Positions 15,356-23,267 are shown, counted from the stretch's first letter. The stretch is DNA of 23,267 nucleotides from CAXQZM01 sp964228455 (GCA_964228455.1 CAXQZM010000029.1:1-23267); one strand, 5' to 3'. The notes: a model not told the origin generated them from the letters alone. A program made the numbers and translations.

Positions 15356-16435
15356 ATGGTTACGCAGCCAAAACCCTTATTTGGATCAAAACGGAAAGAC
15401 TTAGAGGGGCAAGTCTTACAGCAAACGGGCCTCTTTGATCGCCTAATTGACCCTCTAGTGCAAATCACAGGTCGGACAGGCAAGATAAAGTGGGCAAATA
15501 AAGCCGCGCATGAATTGCTTGGCCCAAATATAATCGGTCGCCGTTTCAACCAAGTTTTTATATCAAATGAATTAGCACCAGCACTTCAAAGGCTGAAAAA
15601 ACAGGAGGGGAGAGAATTTGAGCAAATCCTACGGCCTAAAAACCTAGCAGGTCGCGAGTTTCGCGTCCGGCTGGTACGTCTAGAGAAAAAGACCATTTAT
15701 GGGGCAAAAATTTTGCTCTCTATATCAGATGTAACGGAATTGATGCGGCTTCAAACCCAACGTTCTGATTTTATTGCAAATGCAAGTCATGAGCTAAAGA
15801 CGCCCATCGCGGCTCTATCAGGCTTTATCGAGACACTCGAGCATGACGCCGAAGCTTTACCAGTATTTCTCCCATCTATGTTAAAAGAAACAAAAAGAAT
15901 GCGAGAGTTAATAAGCAGTCTGTTAGATTTAACTAAAACAGAAATGCAAGCTAGCAAGCCACCGGACACGTTCATCGATTTGATGCCGATAATTGCTCAA
16001 AGTATTGAGAGTATGAGCTTCGAGCTGACACAACGCAAGCAAGAGGTTTATATTGAGCCTTTTGATCGCCTTTGTTTCGTCCGTGCCGATCAAGAAGCAA
16101 TTAGTACAGTGTTTACCAATTTGCTTCACAACGCAGCGAAATACTCGCCGAATGGAAGCACAATTCGCATCGTCCCTCGCTTTGAGAGTAATCATTTATT
16201 GATAGCAGTAGAAGATGAAGGCATTGGTATCTCTGCTAAGCATATACCCCGACTTACTGAACGTTTTTACCGTGCAGAAGGTAGTCGGGCTTCAGAAAAG
16301 GGAGGAACCGGCCTAGGTCTTGCTATTGTGAAACACATACTCATTCGCCACAATGCTCACTTAACCATTAAATCAAAGGTCGGGAAAGGATCAAGTTTTA
16401 CGGTAGTTTTCCCGTGTAGAAACTCTGCATTATAA
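15356..16435 (+). CDS. phoR: Phosphate regulon sensor kinase PhoR
   Basis: Histidine kinase of 359 residues that should phosphorylate PhoB when phosphate is scarce. A PAS-like domain spans about 26-125. The HisKA phosphoacceptor His145 is in NASHELKTP. The ATPase domain has the N box LLHNAAKYSPNG (Asn259), DEGIG (287-291) and GTGLGL (317-322). I start at ATG 15356, which has GGAG at 9 bp; a TTG at 15317 would add 13 residues. An in-frame TAG at 15299-15301 rules out a longer N-terminus. No membrane helix is visible anywhere, unlike E. coli PhoR, so this kinase looks soluble. It heads the phoR-pst-phoB run, which makes PhoR the best name. Confidence 0.9.
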   Translation: MVTQPKPLFGSKRKDLEGQVLQQTGLFDRLIDPLVQITGRTGKIKWANKAAHELLGPNIIGRRFNQVFISNELAPALQRLKKQEGREFEQILRPKNLAGREFRVRLVRLEKKTIYGAKILLSISDVTELMRLQTQRSDFIANASHELKTPIAALSGFIETLEHDAEALPVFLPSMLKETKRMRELISSLLDLTKTEMQASKPPDTFIDLMPIIAQSIESMSFELTQRKQEVYIEPFDRLCFVRADQEAISTVFTNLLHNAAKYSPNGSTIRIVPRFESNHLLIAVEDEGIGISAKHIPRLTERFYRAEGSRASEKGGTGLGLAIVKHILIRHNAHLTIKSKVGKGSSFTVVFPCRNSAL

Positions 16436-16457
16436 GTTTTCCACAAAATACCCAAAC

Positions 16458-16497
16458 ACGTAACACACCTGTAATAAAAGCTAAATAAATGTGACGT
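16458..16497 (+). promoter_or_regulatory. Possible Pho box upstream of pstS
   Basis: Heptamers spaced exactly 11 bp apart start at 16458 (ACGTAAC), 16469 (CTGTAAT), 16480 (GCTAAAT) and 16491 (GTGACGT). The second matches the PhoB half-site CTGTCAT at 6/7; the others are weak. A -10-like AATACT lies at 16507-16512, 9 bp after the last repeat. The 11-bp phasing and the position before pstS suit PhoB binding. Confidence 0.4.
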
Positions 16498-16544
16498 CGC
16501 GCTCAGAATACTGCGCGTTAAACAAAACAAAAAGGGCGTCTCTA

Positions 16545-17519
16545 ATGACTAGACTTATCACTCTCACGGCTTCTGCAGCGCTAATTTCTGGTGTTGCTTC
16601 TGCGCAAGAGCGCACCGGAACAACCATTTATATGGTTGGATCTTCCACAGTATTTCCTTTCTCTGAATATGTCATGGACAAATTCGCGTCAGAAACTGGC
16701 TACGACCGTCCAACAAACTTCTCCACTGGAACCGGTGGTGGAAACAAAATTTTCTGCAAGGGCATCGGTGCGGAACATCCAGACCTATCAGGTGCATCGT
16801 CAAGATGGAACGAGAAGCGTTTTGTTCAGTGCGACGCCGGCGGAATTCCAAGACAAGAAGATGGTGGATACACTGAAATGAATATTGGCTTCGACGGCAT
16901 TACACTATTTAACTCAGTCGATGAAGCGCCTCTCGAGTTTGACCGTGCAGGTTTGGCTTTGGCATTAACAACCGTAGACGCGTCTGAATGTGGCTACGAA
17001 GGGGAAGTACCTAACATTACAGTTTTAGGTCCACCAGAATCATCTGGGACTCGTGCGGCTTTCGCTGAGCTAGTAATTGAGGCGGGCTTTGAAGAGGCTG
17101 GTTGCCCAGAAGAAATAGTTGACTCTTTCGCTGACGTTTTTGATGTTGGGGGTGCTTACATTGAGGGTGGAGAGAACGATTCTGCTATGGTTGACGAAGT
17201 GGCAGAAACAGCTGGCCTAATTGGTATTGCTGGTTATTCATTCTTGTCTAACAACCTCGATCAAATCCAAGGCGCAGTTGTTGAAGGTGTTAGCCCAACA
17301 TTCGAGAATATTGCGAGTGGCGACTACCCAGTCTCTCGTCGTCTTTGGTTCTATGTCAAAAACGCTCACCTGGACGTAATTCCTGGCCTTCGTGATTTCG
17401 TTAACTTCTACATGGAAGATCGGTTTATTGGTGATGAAGGCGAACTCATTTCCGTTGGTCTAATACCCCTCCCAGCGTCAGAGCGCGCAGCTGAACAAGC
17501 ACAAGCTGCGTCTCTGTAG
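16545..17519 (+). CDS. pstS: Periplasmic phosphate-binding protein PstS
   Basis: Substrate-binding protein of the high-affinity Pst phosphate ABC importer, 324 residues. I start at ATG 16545 because it gives a clean Sec signal peptide (MTRLITLTASAALISGVASA, cleavage before QER). An upstream GTG at 16491 would add 18 polar residues ahead of it. The phosphate site is visible as VGSSTVFPF, FSTGTGGGNKIFC and ESSGTRAAF. Four cysteines in the mature protein could form disulfides. It is the first transporter gene after phoR and is followed by a strong hairpin terminator. That arrangement often gives the binding protein higher expression than the permeases. Mature sequence is acidic, as is common in marine bacteria. 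Confidence 0.95.
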   Translation: MTRLITLTASAALISGVASAQERTGTTIYMVGSSTVFPFSEYVMDKFASETGYDRPTNFSTGTGGGNKIFCKGIGAEHPDLSGASSRWNEKRFVQCDAGGIPRQEDGGYTEMNIGFDGITLFNSVDEAPLEFDRAGLALALTTVDASECGYEGEVPNITVLGPPESSGTRAAFAELVIEAGFEEAGCPEEIVDSFADVFDVGGAYIEGGENDSAMVDEVAETAGLIGIAGYSFLSNNLDQIQGAVVEGVSPTFENIASGDYPVSRRLWFYVKNAHLDVIPGLRDFVNFYMEDRFIGDEGELISVGLIPLPASERAAEQAQAASL

Positions 17520-17536
17520 ACATAAGCTTTAACCTC

Positions 17537-17572
17537 AAAGGCCGGCCCAAATAAATTGTGCCGGCCTTTTTT
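17537..17572 (+). terminator. Intrinsic terminator between pstS and pstC
   Basis: AAAGGCCGGC (17537-17546) pairs perfectly with GCCGGCCTTT (17560-17569) across a 13-nt loop and ends in six T residues. It lies 18 bp after the pstS stop. It probably acts as a partial terminator, letting some transcripts continue into pstCAB-phoB. The remaining 110 bp before pstC shows a small AAGTTG/CAACTT repeat and nothing firm. Confidence 0.85.
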
Positions 17573-17682
17573 GAATTTAGGTTAGTTTTGCACCGGTCAA
17601 CTCTCTCGAATGGCTTGTTTTTTGAAGGCTAAGTTGCGATGGAAAGCTCAACTTAAAATACACATTTAAGGCTTCGCTTATC

Positions 17683-20061
17683 GTGACACTTCTTTTTCAA
17701 ATCCTTCTGTTAGCAGTTGTTGTTGCGGTGTTTACTGTGGGGCCATATTTGGTCTCGACCAAACTTGCTATCGCGCGCGGCAAATCTATTCAGGGTATGA
17801 GTGGCCGAAATGCCCTTGGTTTAACATCTGAACCCCGATTCTACGGCTTATTGTCGATATTCGTAGCTGTTTTGCCAGCTGTATTAATTGCTCTAGTGGG
17901 TTTGGGCGTTTATGTCCCTCAGCAAGAAAAATCGGTTACTGAAGATGTAATTACTAAACGCCTACAGACGCAAATAGGCGAAAATGCTTTTGGGTTTGAT
18001 CCAAACATCACTTTTCAAGAGTTTCTTGATTTGCCGTCAGCTCAGCTGGGCTTCTTTGGCAGCACTCCTCAAAATCAACTTAACGCTACCCTGCAAGTTG
18101 CAGATGACTGCGTTTCTCAAGCCGCCAAGGTCATGGCAAATAATTGGCCACTAGAGCTTGCGCCACCATGCTTAGAAGACGGATTTGCACTCAATTTTTT
18201 TGATGGATTAGTTGAGGCCCGGCTCATTGCGGAGGATCGCATAATTAATCGCACTTACCTCGCTATTATCCTGGCTGCAATTATTGGATTTATCTGCTCT
18301 AGCCTTGTATCTGTACCTCGATTTCGGGCTCGTGAAATACAAGAAAAGACAACCTTGGTCTTATTAGGCTCTGCCTCTCTAGTTGCCATCGCAGCGATGG
18401 TTGCCTTAATCCTTACATTGCTAGGCAACACATTAGGTTTTGTGCGGTTTGGGCAAACCTATGACTACGGCGGACCACTGAGGTTGCCGGACTGGGCACA
18501 GCGTGCCTACGCAAATATTGATATGAGCGAAGTCAACCGTTGGTCTGCAAAAGTCGAACCTTCAGATTTCATTGACTTTGATGCCGCCAATAGCATTATC
18601 CTGAACGGCCACTTAGTCATTGAGGAAACTATTGGTATTGATGATTTTGGTGAAGAATTTGTCCAAAGCTCCAGGGAAAAATGGCAAGTTATGCTAAATG
18701 ATTCGCCGTTCAATCTTGGTCTCACCTCTGACCAACTAAAGTTTCTTGAAAGCGTTAAGCGGAGAGGGGGTCGGCTGCAGGAGGAAGATATCCGTCGCCT
18801 TTTGCCATTTGCGAGTGAGTTGATCGAGCCCTTGCTGCACAATGATGATTATGAAAGAGCACTGGAGATTGCCAAAACAAACTTAGCGGCTGCTACCAAT
18901 GAAGCTCGAGCCAAATACCAGGAGTTCATAAAGAGACAGATCGACGAAAAAGGTCTGGAAGGAAATGCCAATACTTTGTCAGGCGCCTACCTGAATATTT
19001 ACGGTCACAGTAATGAGATCGGGAGTTTAAACAAAGAATTAGTATTAAACGAGATGGAGCAAAGGGTTTCCGAGAGCGATGAAGCATTTGCTAGGCGAAA
19101 ACGTGCCCGAGAAAACTTAATTGATGAGGAAATAGCTCGCGCCCAGCGCAAATACGCCCGCGAGCAAAACCGACGTGCGTTCGTTTACTTTCAAGACCTG
19201 TCGGACTCCCAGCGTCGCTGGCACTGGTTGCGCGACTTTTTCAGCTGGGACTATAAGCCCGGTGCTGCCAATAGCGCTGAAGAGCCAAGCCATCGGTTCG
19301 GAGTGTTAGCAATCTTTTATGGCACGTTTGCAATTGGATTGATTTCGCTAATTGTGGCGGTTCCACTTGGCTTGCTTGCTGCAATATATGTTAGTCAGTT
19401 TTCGAGCAGACGGTTTAGAGCAATCGCCAAACCAACACTCGAAATCTTAGCAGGTATTCCGACTATTGTTTATGGCTACTTTGCATTGCTAGCAGTTGCA
19501 CCATTTGTTCAATCTGGCTTTATGTTCTTTGAACAGCACTCAGTTCAATGGATCCGAGATATTTACAACTGGCTCCCATTGGAAACACCAGCTCGGCGCA
19601 TGGCTCTAGTTGCCGGCATGGTCATGGGTTTTATGCTGATACCATTTATCTCATCTACAACTGAAGATGCGCTTGCCTCGGTGCCGAAGGGAATGACAGA
19701 TGGAGCGTTGGCTCTTGGATCTACAAAGTCAGAATCGCTTTTCCGAGTTCAATTTTTTGCTGCACTACCAGGCATCGTTGGCGGAATGCTTCTTGCGATA
19801 TCCAGATCAATTGGTGAAACTATGATTGTATTTGTTGCAGCCGGTGCCACGCCAAATGCAATCTTAACACTTAACCCTTTAGCCCAGCAAACTACCGCAA
19901 CAGTAATCATCGCTAACAGATTTGGTGGCGCAGAAGACTCAGAAGGCACTGGTGTAGTTTACCTAGCTTTTACAATTGGTTTTGTGCTGTTGATGCTGAC
20001 GCTAGTTCTTAATTTGGCAGCTATCTACGTTGTGCGCAGATTCCGAGCCAGGTATGAATAG
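17683..20061 (+). CDS. pstC: Phosphate ABC transporter permease PstC, extended
   Basis: Inner-membrane subunit of the Pst importer. At 792 residues it is far longer than the 319 of E. coli. Predicted helices lie at 3-24, 53-77, 192-211 and 224-250. A hydrophilic stretch follows at 252-536, and then the standard permease core from about 539 (FGVLAIFYGTFAIGLISLIVAV). The helix count places 78-191 and 252-536 outside the cytoplasm. Cys143 and Cys163 could form a disulfide. Residues 385-505 are highly charged and look helical or coiled-coil. N-terminal extensions (Pfam DUF3708 type) are known in PstC; the long loop is the unusual part. The GTG start is forced by an in-frame TGA at 17623 and no other start codon between. 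Confidence 0.9.
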   Translation: MTLLFQILLLAVVVAVFTVGPYLVSTKLAIARGKSIQGMSGRNALGLTSEPRFYGLLSIFVAVLPAVLIALVGLGVYVPQQEKSVTEDVITKRLQTQIGENAFGFDPNITFQEFLDLPSAQLGFFGSTPQNQLNATLQVADDCVSQAAKVMANNWPLELAPPCLEDGFALNFFDGLVEARLIAEDRIINRTYLAIILAAIIGFICSSLVSVPRFRAREIQEKTTLVLLGSASLVAIAAMVALILTLLGNTLGFVRFGQTYDYGGPLRLPDWAQRAYANIDMSEVNRWSAKVEPSDFIDFDAANSIILNGHLVIEETIGIDDFGEEFVQSSREKWQVMLNDSPFNLGLTSDQLKFLESVKRRGGRLQEEDIRRLLPFASELIEPLLHNDDYERALEIAKTNLAAATNEARAKYQEFIKRQIDEKGLEGNANTLSGAYLNIYGHSNEIGSLNKELVLNEMEQRVSESDEAFARRKRARENLIDEEIARAQRKYAREQNRRAFVYFQDLSDSQRRWHWLRDFFSWDYKPGAANSAEEPSHRFGVLAIFYGTFAIGLISLIVAVPLGLLAAIYVSQFSSRRFRAIAKPTLEILAGIPTIVYGYFALLAVAPFVQSGFMFFEQHSVQWIRDIYNWLPLETPARRMALVAGMVMGFMLIPFISSTTEDALASVPKGMTDGALALGSTKSESLFRVQFFAALPGIVGGMLLAISRSIGETMIVFVAAGATPNAILTLNPLAQQTTATVIIANRFGGAEDSEGTGVVYLAFTIGFVLLMLTLVLNLAAIYVVRRFRARYE

Positions 20062-20073
20062 AGTGGTGATACG

Positions 20074-21540
20074 ATGAGTAACTTTGGGGCTTTGAAATTA
20101 AGTAAGCGCTCTGCCCGGGTGGCGCGACGGAGATCAGTTGACCGCCTTCTTGCAATCGTATCAGGATCTGTACTCGGTTTTGTGGCACTTATTCTAGTCG
20201 CTTTATTTTGGGATGTAATCGACGGAGCGAAAATGGGCTGGAAACGAGCTGAAATTACCGTTGAGATCTCCTATCCAGACGAGCCGGTCTTGTACAACTC
20301 TGGGCCAACTTTTGTAACCGAGAGCGCTGGACTTTTGCGACCTCGCGAAGTTCGCGTTGAAAGCCGTCGAATTATTAGAGACGCACTAATTGGCAATCGA
20401 AATGTATATGACCCACAGATCGTTTTATCTATCGAGGAGTTAACCGGCGTTAAGCAGTCAGATTTTAATTCACGCTCGGTTGGTTTACCTCCTGTGGCAG
20501 CGACCTACGAGGGCCAGATTGGCCAATTATTTATTGATCCTGGACCATACTTTAAAGCACGCTTTGAAGCTAACCCCAGTCTTGCGGGCACCACCAAGCC
20601 ATACTCGCTTGCATTCTCAACCGATGCTGATTCCTACTTACGAGGCTTCCGCTCAATTCTTGTCGATGGCTCAGGCAAAATTCCCGGATCTCGCCTGTCC
20701 CCTTTCCAACGCCTAGTTTTGGATCGTTTAATCGAGCGCAATAATGTTCGTAAAGTTTGGAACTGGTCATTCTTGAGTAACGCATATCCGCAGAGTCAGC
20801 GCGTACTTTCAGGAATAGGTCCAGCGATACAAGCTTCATTGCTAATGATGCTGATTGTAATTCTCGTTTCACTACCCGTTGGTGTGGGCTCAGGTATTTT
20901 CCTGGAGTTCTTCGCGCCGCGCAGAGGCTTTTGGGGATGGTTAACATCTATCATTGAGATAAATATTAATAATCTTGCGTCGGTCCCATCAATCGTTTTT
21001 GGTTTGATGGGGTTGGCCATTTTTGTGCAAGCATGGGGGCCAATCTTTATTTTTGACACAGGGTTGGCAACGCCAATTGTAGGCGGACTGATTTTAAGTC
21101 TTATGACGCTACCTACCATTGTTGTTACTTCAAGAGCTGCACTTTTGGCCGTTCCTCCGTCATTCCAGCAAGCAGCTTATGGAATAGGCGCTTCTAAAAT
21201 GCAGACAATTTTTAGGTTTGTTCTGCCATATGCGTTCCCTGGTATCCTTACGGGAGTAATAATTGGTCTGGCTCAAGCAATTGGTGAGACTGCGCCTCTT
21301 GTAGTTATAGGAATGGTAGCCGCGGAAGTCACCATGTGCCGTGAAGGTTTACTTTGCCTGGAAGATCAGACACCCGCGCTCCCCACAGCAATTTCGTACT
21401 TTAGAAGATTTATGGATGGGGATCAGCAAATGGTCTCTAGATCATATATGACTATAATAGTCCTACTCAGTATTGTTCTCTCAATGAATGCGTTAGCATC
21501 AAACATACGCGGCCGTGTAGCCCGATCAAGACAAGGTTGA
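20074..21540 (+). CDS. pstA: Phosphate ABC transporter permease PstA, extended
   Basis: Second inner-membrane subunit of the Pst importer, 488 residues against about 296 in E. coli. A basic N-terminus is followed by one helix at about 25-46. An extracytoplasmic region of about 200 residues (47-245) follows; extensions here are known as DUF3333. The permease core then starts at SGIGPAIQASLLMML. The coupling-loop region AAYGIGASKMQTIFRFVLPYA and LAQAIGETAPLVVIG match PstA. It starts 12 bp after pstC and ends 3 bp before pstB, so translation is likely coupled. The enlarged loop parallels that of PstC, so the two probably form one outer structure. Confidence 0.93.
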   Translation: MSNFGALKLSKRSARVARRRSVDRLLAIVSGSVLGFVALILVALFWDVIDGAKMGWKRAEITVEISYPDEPVLYNSGPTFVTESAGLLRPREVRVESRRIIRDALIGNRNVYDPQIVLSIEELTGVKQSDFNSRSVGLPPVAATYEGQIGQLFIDPGPYFKARFEANPSLAGTTKPYSLAFSTDADSYLRGFRSILVDGSGKIPGSRLSPFQRLVLDRLIERNNVRKVWNWSFLSNAYPQSQRVLSGIGPAIQASLLMMLIVILVSLPVGVGSGIFLEFFAPRRGFWGWLTSIIEININNLASVPSIVFGLMGLAIFVQAWGPIFIFDTGLATPIVGGLILSLMTLPTIVVTSRAALLAVPPSFQQAAYGIGASKMQTIFRFVLPYAFPGILTGVIIGLAQAIGETAPLVVIGMVAAEVTMCREGLLCLEDQTPALPTAISYFRRFMDGDQQMVSRSYMTIIVLLSIVLSMNALASNIRGRVARSRQG

Positions 21541-21543
21541 AAC

Positions 21544-22308
21544 ATGACAGAAACTACAAACATCCAATGCCGCAACGTTAATGTCTTCTACGGGGAAAGT
21601 GATGCTCTCCGCAATGTGAATATGACACTGAAAGACAAGGCGGTTACTGCATTTATTGGACCATCAGGTTGCGGGAAATCTACCCTACTGCGTTGCTTTA
21701 ACCGCATGAATGACCTTATTGATATCGCAAAAGTAACTGGCGAAATAATTATTGACGGCCAGAATTTGAATAGCCCTGAAACCGATGTAGTTGAGCTTCG
21801 CCAGCGCGTTGGGATGGTCTTCCAAAAGCCTAATCCTTTCCCTAAATCTATTTTCGAAAACGTGGCATATGGCCCAAGAATACATGGCTTATGCCGAAAC
21901 AGAACCGAACTTCATGACCGCGTTGAGGAGGCTCTGACCCGCGCAGGCCTTTGGAAAGAAGTATCGGATCGTCTGCGTGAGCCCGGTCTTGGGTTGTCCG
22001 GCGGTCAGCAACAACGGCTTTGTATTGCGCGCGCTATCGCAACAGAACCCGAGGTTCTTCTCATGGATGAACCGTGCTCGGCTCTTGATCCCATAGCTAC
22101 AACAATCATTGAAGACCTGATCGGTGAGTTAGCCAAAAGCTATACCATTATTATGGTAACTCACTCCATGGCCCAAGCGCAGCGGGTATCTGAGGATACG
22201 GCCTTCTTTTACAAAGGCGACTTAATCGAAATAGCGCCTACTAAAGAACTTTTCAGAAATCCTAAACAGGCTTACACCAAGCAATACTTGAGCGGTAGTT
22301 TTGGTTAA
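21544..22308 (+). CDS. pstB: Phosphate ABC transporter ATPase PstB
   Basis: Cytoplasmic ATPase that powers phosphate import, 254 residues, normal length. The Walker A GPSGCGKST is at 39-47. The Q-loop lies in VGMVFQKPNPFP, a stretch typical of PstB. The ABC signature LSGGQQQRL, Walker B LLMDEPCSALD and the H-loop in MVTHSM are all intact. It overlaps no neighbour: 3 bp from pstA and 14 bp from phoB. In most alphaproteobacterial pst operons phoU follows here, but this one goes straight to phoB. Confidence 0.97.
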   Translation: MTETTNIQCRNVNVFYGESDALRNVNMTLKDKAVTAFIGPSGCGKSTLLRCFNRMNDLIDIAKVTGEIIIDGQNLNSPETDVVELRQRVGMVFQKPNPFPKSIFENVAYGPRIHGLCRNRTELHDRVEEALTRAGLWKEVSDRLREPGLGLSGGQQQRLCIARAIATEPEVLLMDEPCSALDPIATTIIEDLIGELAKSYTIIMVTHSMAQAQRVSEDTAFFYKGDLIEIAPTKELFRNPKQAYTKQYLSGSFG

Positions 22309-22322
22309 ATGCTGAGGTTTAC

Positions 22323-23036
22323 ATGACCGTGAAAAAGAAACTCACACCTGCCAGAGTACTAGTAGTTGAAGATCAAGACGCGCTTCAAACTTTGCTTGCC
22401 TATAATTTGGAATCTGCCGGGTACGATGTAACAATTATTGGTGATGGAGAAGAGGCGCTAGACGACGCAAGAGCTGATCCCCCTGAGGCTATACTTCTAG
22501 ACTGGAATCTGCCTGGACTATCTGGCCTCCAAGTTTGTAGAGCAATTCGCAAGGACCGTGCCCTGCGACAAACACCAGTCATTATGGTTACCGCCCGAAA
22601 CGCTGAGGCTGATGTGATCCAAGCTCTGGAAGCAGGCGCCGACGATTATATCACTAAGCCTTTCTCTGTACTGCAGCTCATTGCGCGGCTGAAGGCTGTT
22701 ATGCGGCGTGCATATCCCGACATTGTCGGTGATGGCATAGACATTGGAGACCTCTCTTACGATCCAAAAGCTGTTCTGGCTTTTCATAAAGACAGAAAAC
22801 TCAAACTCTCACCGACAGAGTTTCGCTTACTCGGAAGGCTGATGGCTAAAGCAGGAAAAGTTCAAAGCCGTGAAGTCCTACTTGATCGTGTTTGGGGATC
22901 AGAGACCGAGGCTGACACACGAACAGTGGACGTCCACATAAGACGTCTTCGAAAACAGCTCACGAAAAAGAGTGAAGTTGATCCCATTCGAACAGTCAGG
23001 GGAGAAGGCTATCTGATCGATCTAATTCCCAAGTAG
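22323..23036 (+). CDS. phoB: Phosphate response regulator PhoB
   Basis: OmpR-family response regulator of 237 residues that activates the Pho regulon when phosphorylated by PhoR. The receiver domain has the acidic pair Glu16-Asp17, phosphoacceptor Asp60 (LLDWNLPG), Thr90 and Lys112 (ITKPF). The winged-helix domain (about 135-235) shows LSPTEFRLLGRLM, the recognition helix region RTVDVHIRRLRKQL and the wing IRTVRGEGYLI. GAGG precedes the ATG. It is the last gene of the plus-strand phosphate run. Its 3' end overlaps the convergent hisN-like gene by 15 bp, with no terminator visible between them. Confidence 0.96.
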   Translation: MTVKKKLTPARVLVVEDQDALQTLLAYNLESAGYDVTIIGDGEEALDDARADPPEAILLDWNLPGLSGLQVCRAIRKDRALRQTPVIMVTARNAEADVIQALEAGADDYITKPFSVLQLIARLKAVMRRAYPDIVGDGIDIGDLSYDPKAVLAFHKDRKLKLSPTEFRLLGRLMAKAGKVQSREVLLDRVWGSETEADTRTVDVHIRRLRKQLTKKSEVDPIRTVRGEGYLIDLIPK

Positions 23037-23267
23037 CGATTTTACTGACTTGTGTAACTCTGGAGTAGCTGCGGCAATTACCTTTCCATTGCTGTTAATA
23101 CTTAAGGGCGCACCTGACCAATCAGTCATTACACCACCAGCTTCTTCTACAATCAAGCTAGGTGCCATGTAATCATATGGCTGCAGGCACGCCTCAACAA
23201 CTAAATCTACCCGTCCTCGGGCAATAGAACAAAAGCCAAATGCATCTAGTCCATAACGCACAGAAGA
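23022..23267 (-). CDS. hisN: Histidinol-phosphatase/IMPase family, partial
   Basis: C-terminal 81 codons of an inositol-monophosphatase-fold enzyme, running off the window end. The sequence RYGLDAFGFCSIARGRVDLV followed by EACLQPYDYMAPSLIVEEAGG contains the conserved metal/substrate region (QPYDYMA) of the family. The pattern is closest to HisN-type histidinol-phosphatases (dephosphorylating L-histidinol phosphate), though SuhB or CysQ relatives remain possible. The catalytic N-terminal half is not in the window. An apparent GTG start at 23261 is internal: the frame is open to the last base. Its stop lies 15 bp inside the phoB 3' end. Confidence 0.7.
   Translation of the reverse strand, partial: SSVRYGLDAFGFCSIARGRVDLVVEACLQPYDYMAPSLIVEEAGGVMTDWSGAPLSINSNGKVIAAATPELHKSVKSLLGN

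Noticed and set aside
16491..16544. Upstream GTG start extending PstS by 18 residues.
   Set aside because: It would put a polar segment before the signal peptide and overlaps the likely Pho box and promoter. ATG 16545 fits better.
17610..17669. A 19-codon basic reading frame (MACFLKAKLRWKAQLKIHI) ending 13 bp before pstC.
   Set aside because: No ribosome-binding site and no similarity I recognise. Short frames like this are common by chance.

Overview
The window looks like part of a metagenome-assembled or draft contig from a free-living alphaproteobacterium. GC content is moderate (roughly 45-47% by eye). The lineage call rests on gene order: the tail of rsmA faces gmk, and phoR-pst-phoB sit in one run. 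Extended PstC and PstA permeases are also typical of marine proteobacteria. I give this assignment about 0.7. The first 23 bases are not genomic: they match the Illumina read-2 adapter exactly, so the real sequence starts at base 24.

Layout. Bases 24-780 hold the last 15 codons of rsmA (+) and gmk (-). Bases 805-2637 hold an SDR oxidoreductase and an EamA/DMT permease (both +). Bases 2618-5288 hold a divergent polyamine-catabolism pair, puuB-like (-) and puuA-like (+). Bases 5285-15229 are a long minus-strand block. In transcription order it is fadD, thiolase, a 3-hydroxyacyl-CoA dehydrogenase/enoyl-CoA hydratase, an MlrC-type M81 protein, a GapB-like GAPDH and a 605-residue acyl-CoA dehydrogenase. 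Bases 15356-23036 are a plus-strand phosphate block: phoR, pstS, pstC, pstA, pstB, phoB. The window ends inside a hisN/inositol-monophosphatase-family gene (-). No intergenic gap exceeds 165 bp, and I saw no tRNA, rRNA, insertion sequence or CRISPR array.

How the genes work together. FadD activates fatty acids. The separate acyl-CoA dehydrogenase makes the first oxidation. The fused hydratase/dehydrogenase and the thiolase finish the cycle. The acyl-CoA dehydrogenase and the fadD operon each carry a version of the same palindrome, GTAAAAT-N4-ATTTTAC, in their upstream regions. This is a candidate operator for an unidentified fatty-acid regulator. At fadD the palindrome covers overlapping -35 boxes of two back-to-back promoters, one for the fad operon and one for phoR. 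One DNA-binding protein could therefore affect both beta-oxidation and the phosphate-starvation sensor.

The phosphate block is unusual in three ways. PhoR has no visible membrane anchor. There is no phoU between pstB and phoB. The first extracytoplasmic loops of PstC and PstA are greatly enlarged. The strongest candidates for something undescribed are the shared fad/pho operator and this modified Pst-PhoR signalling set.
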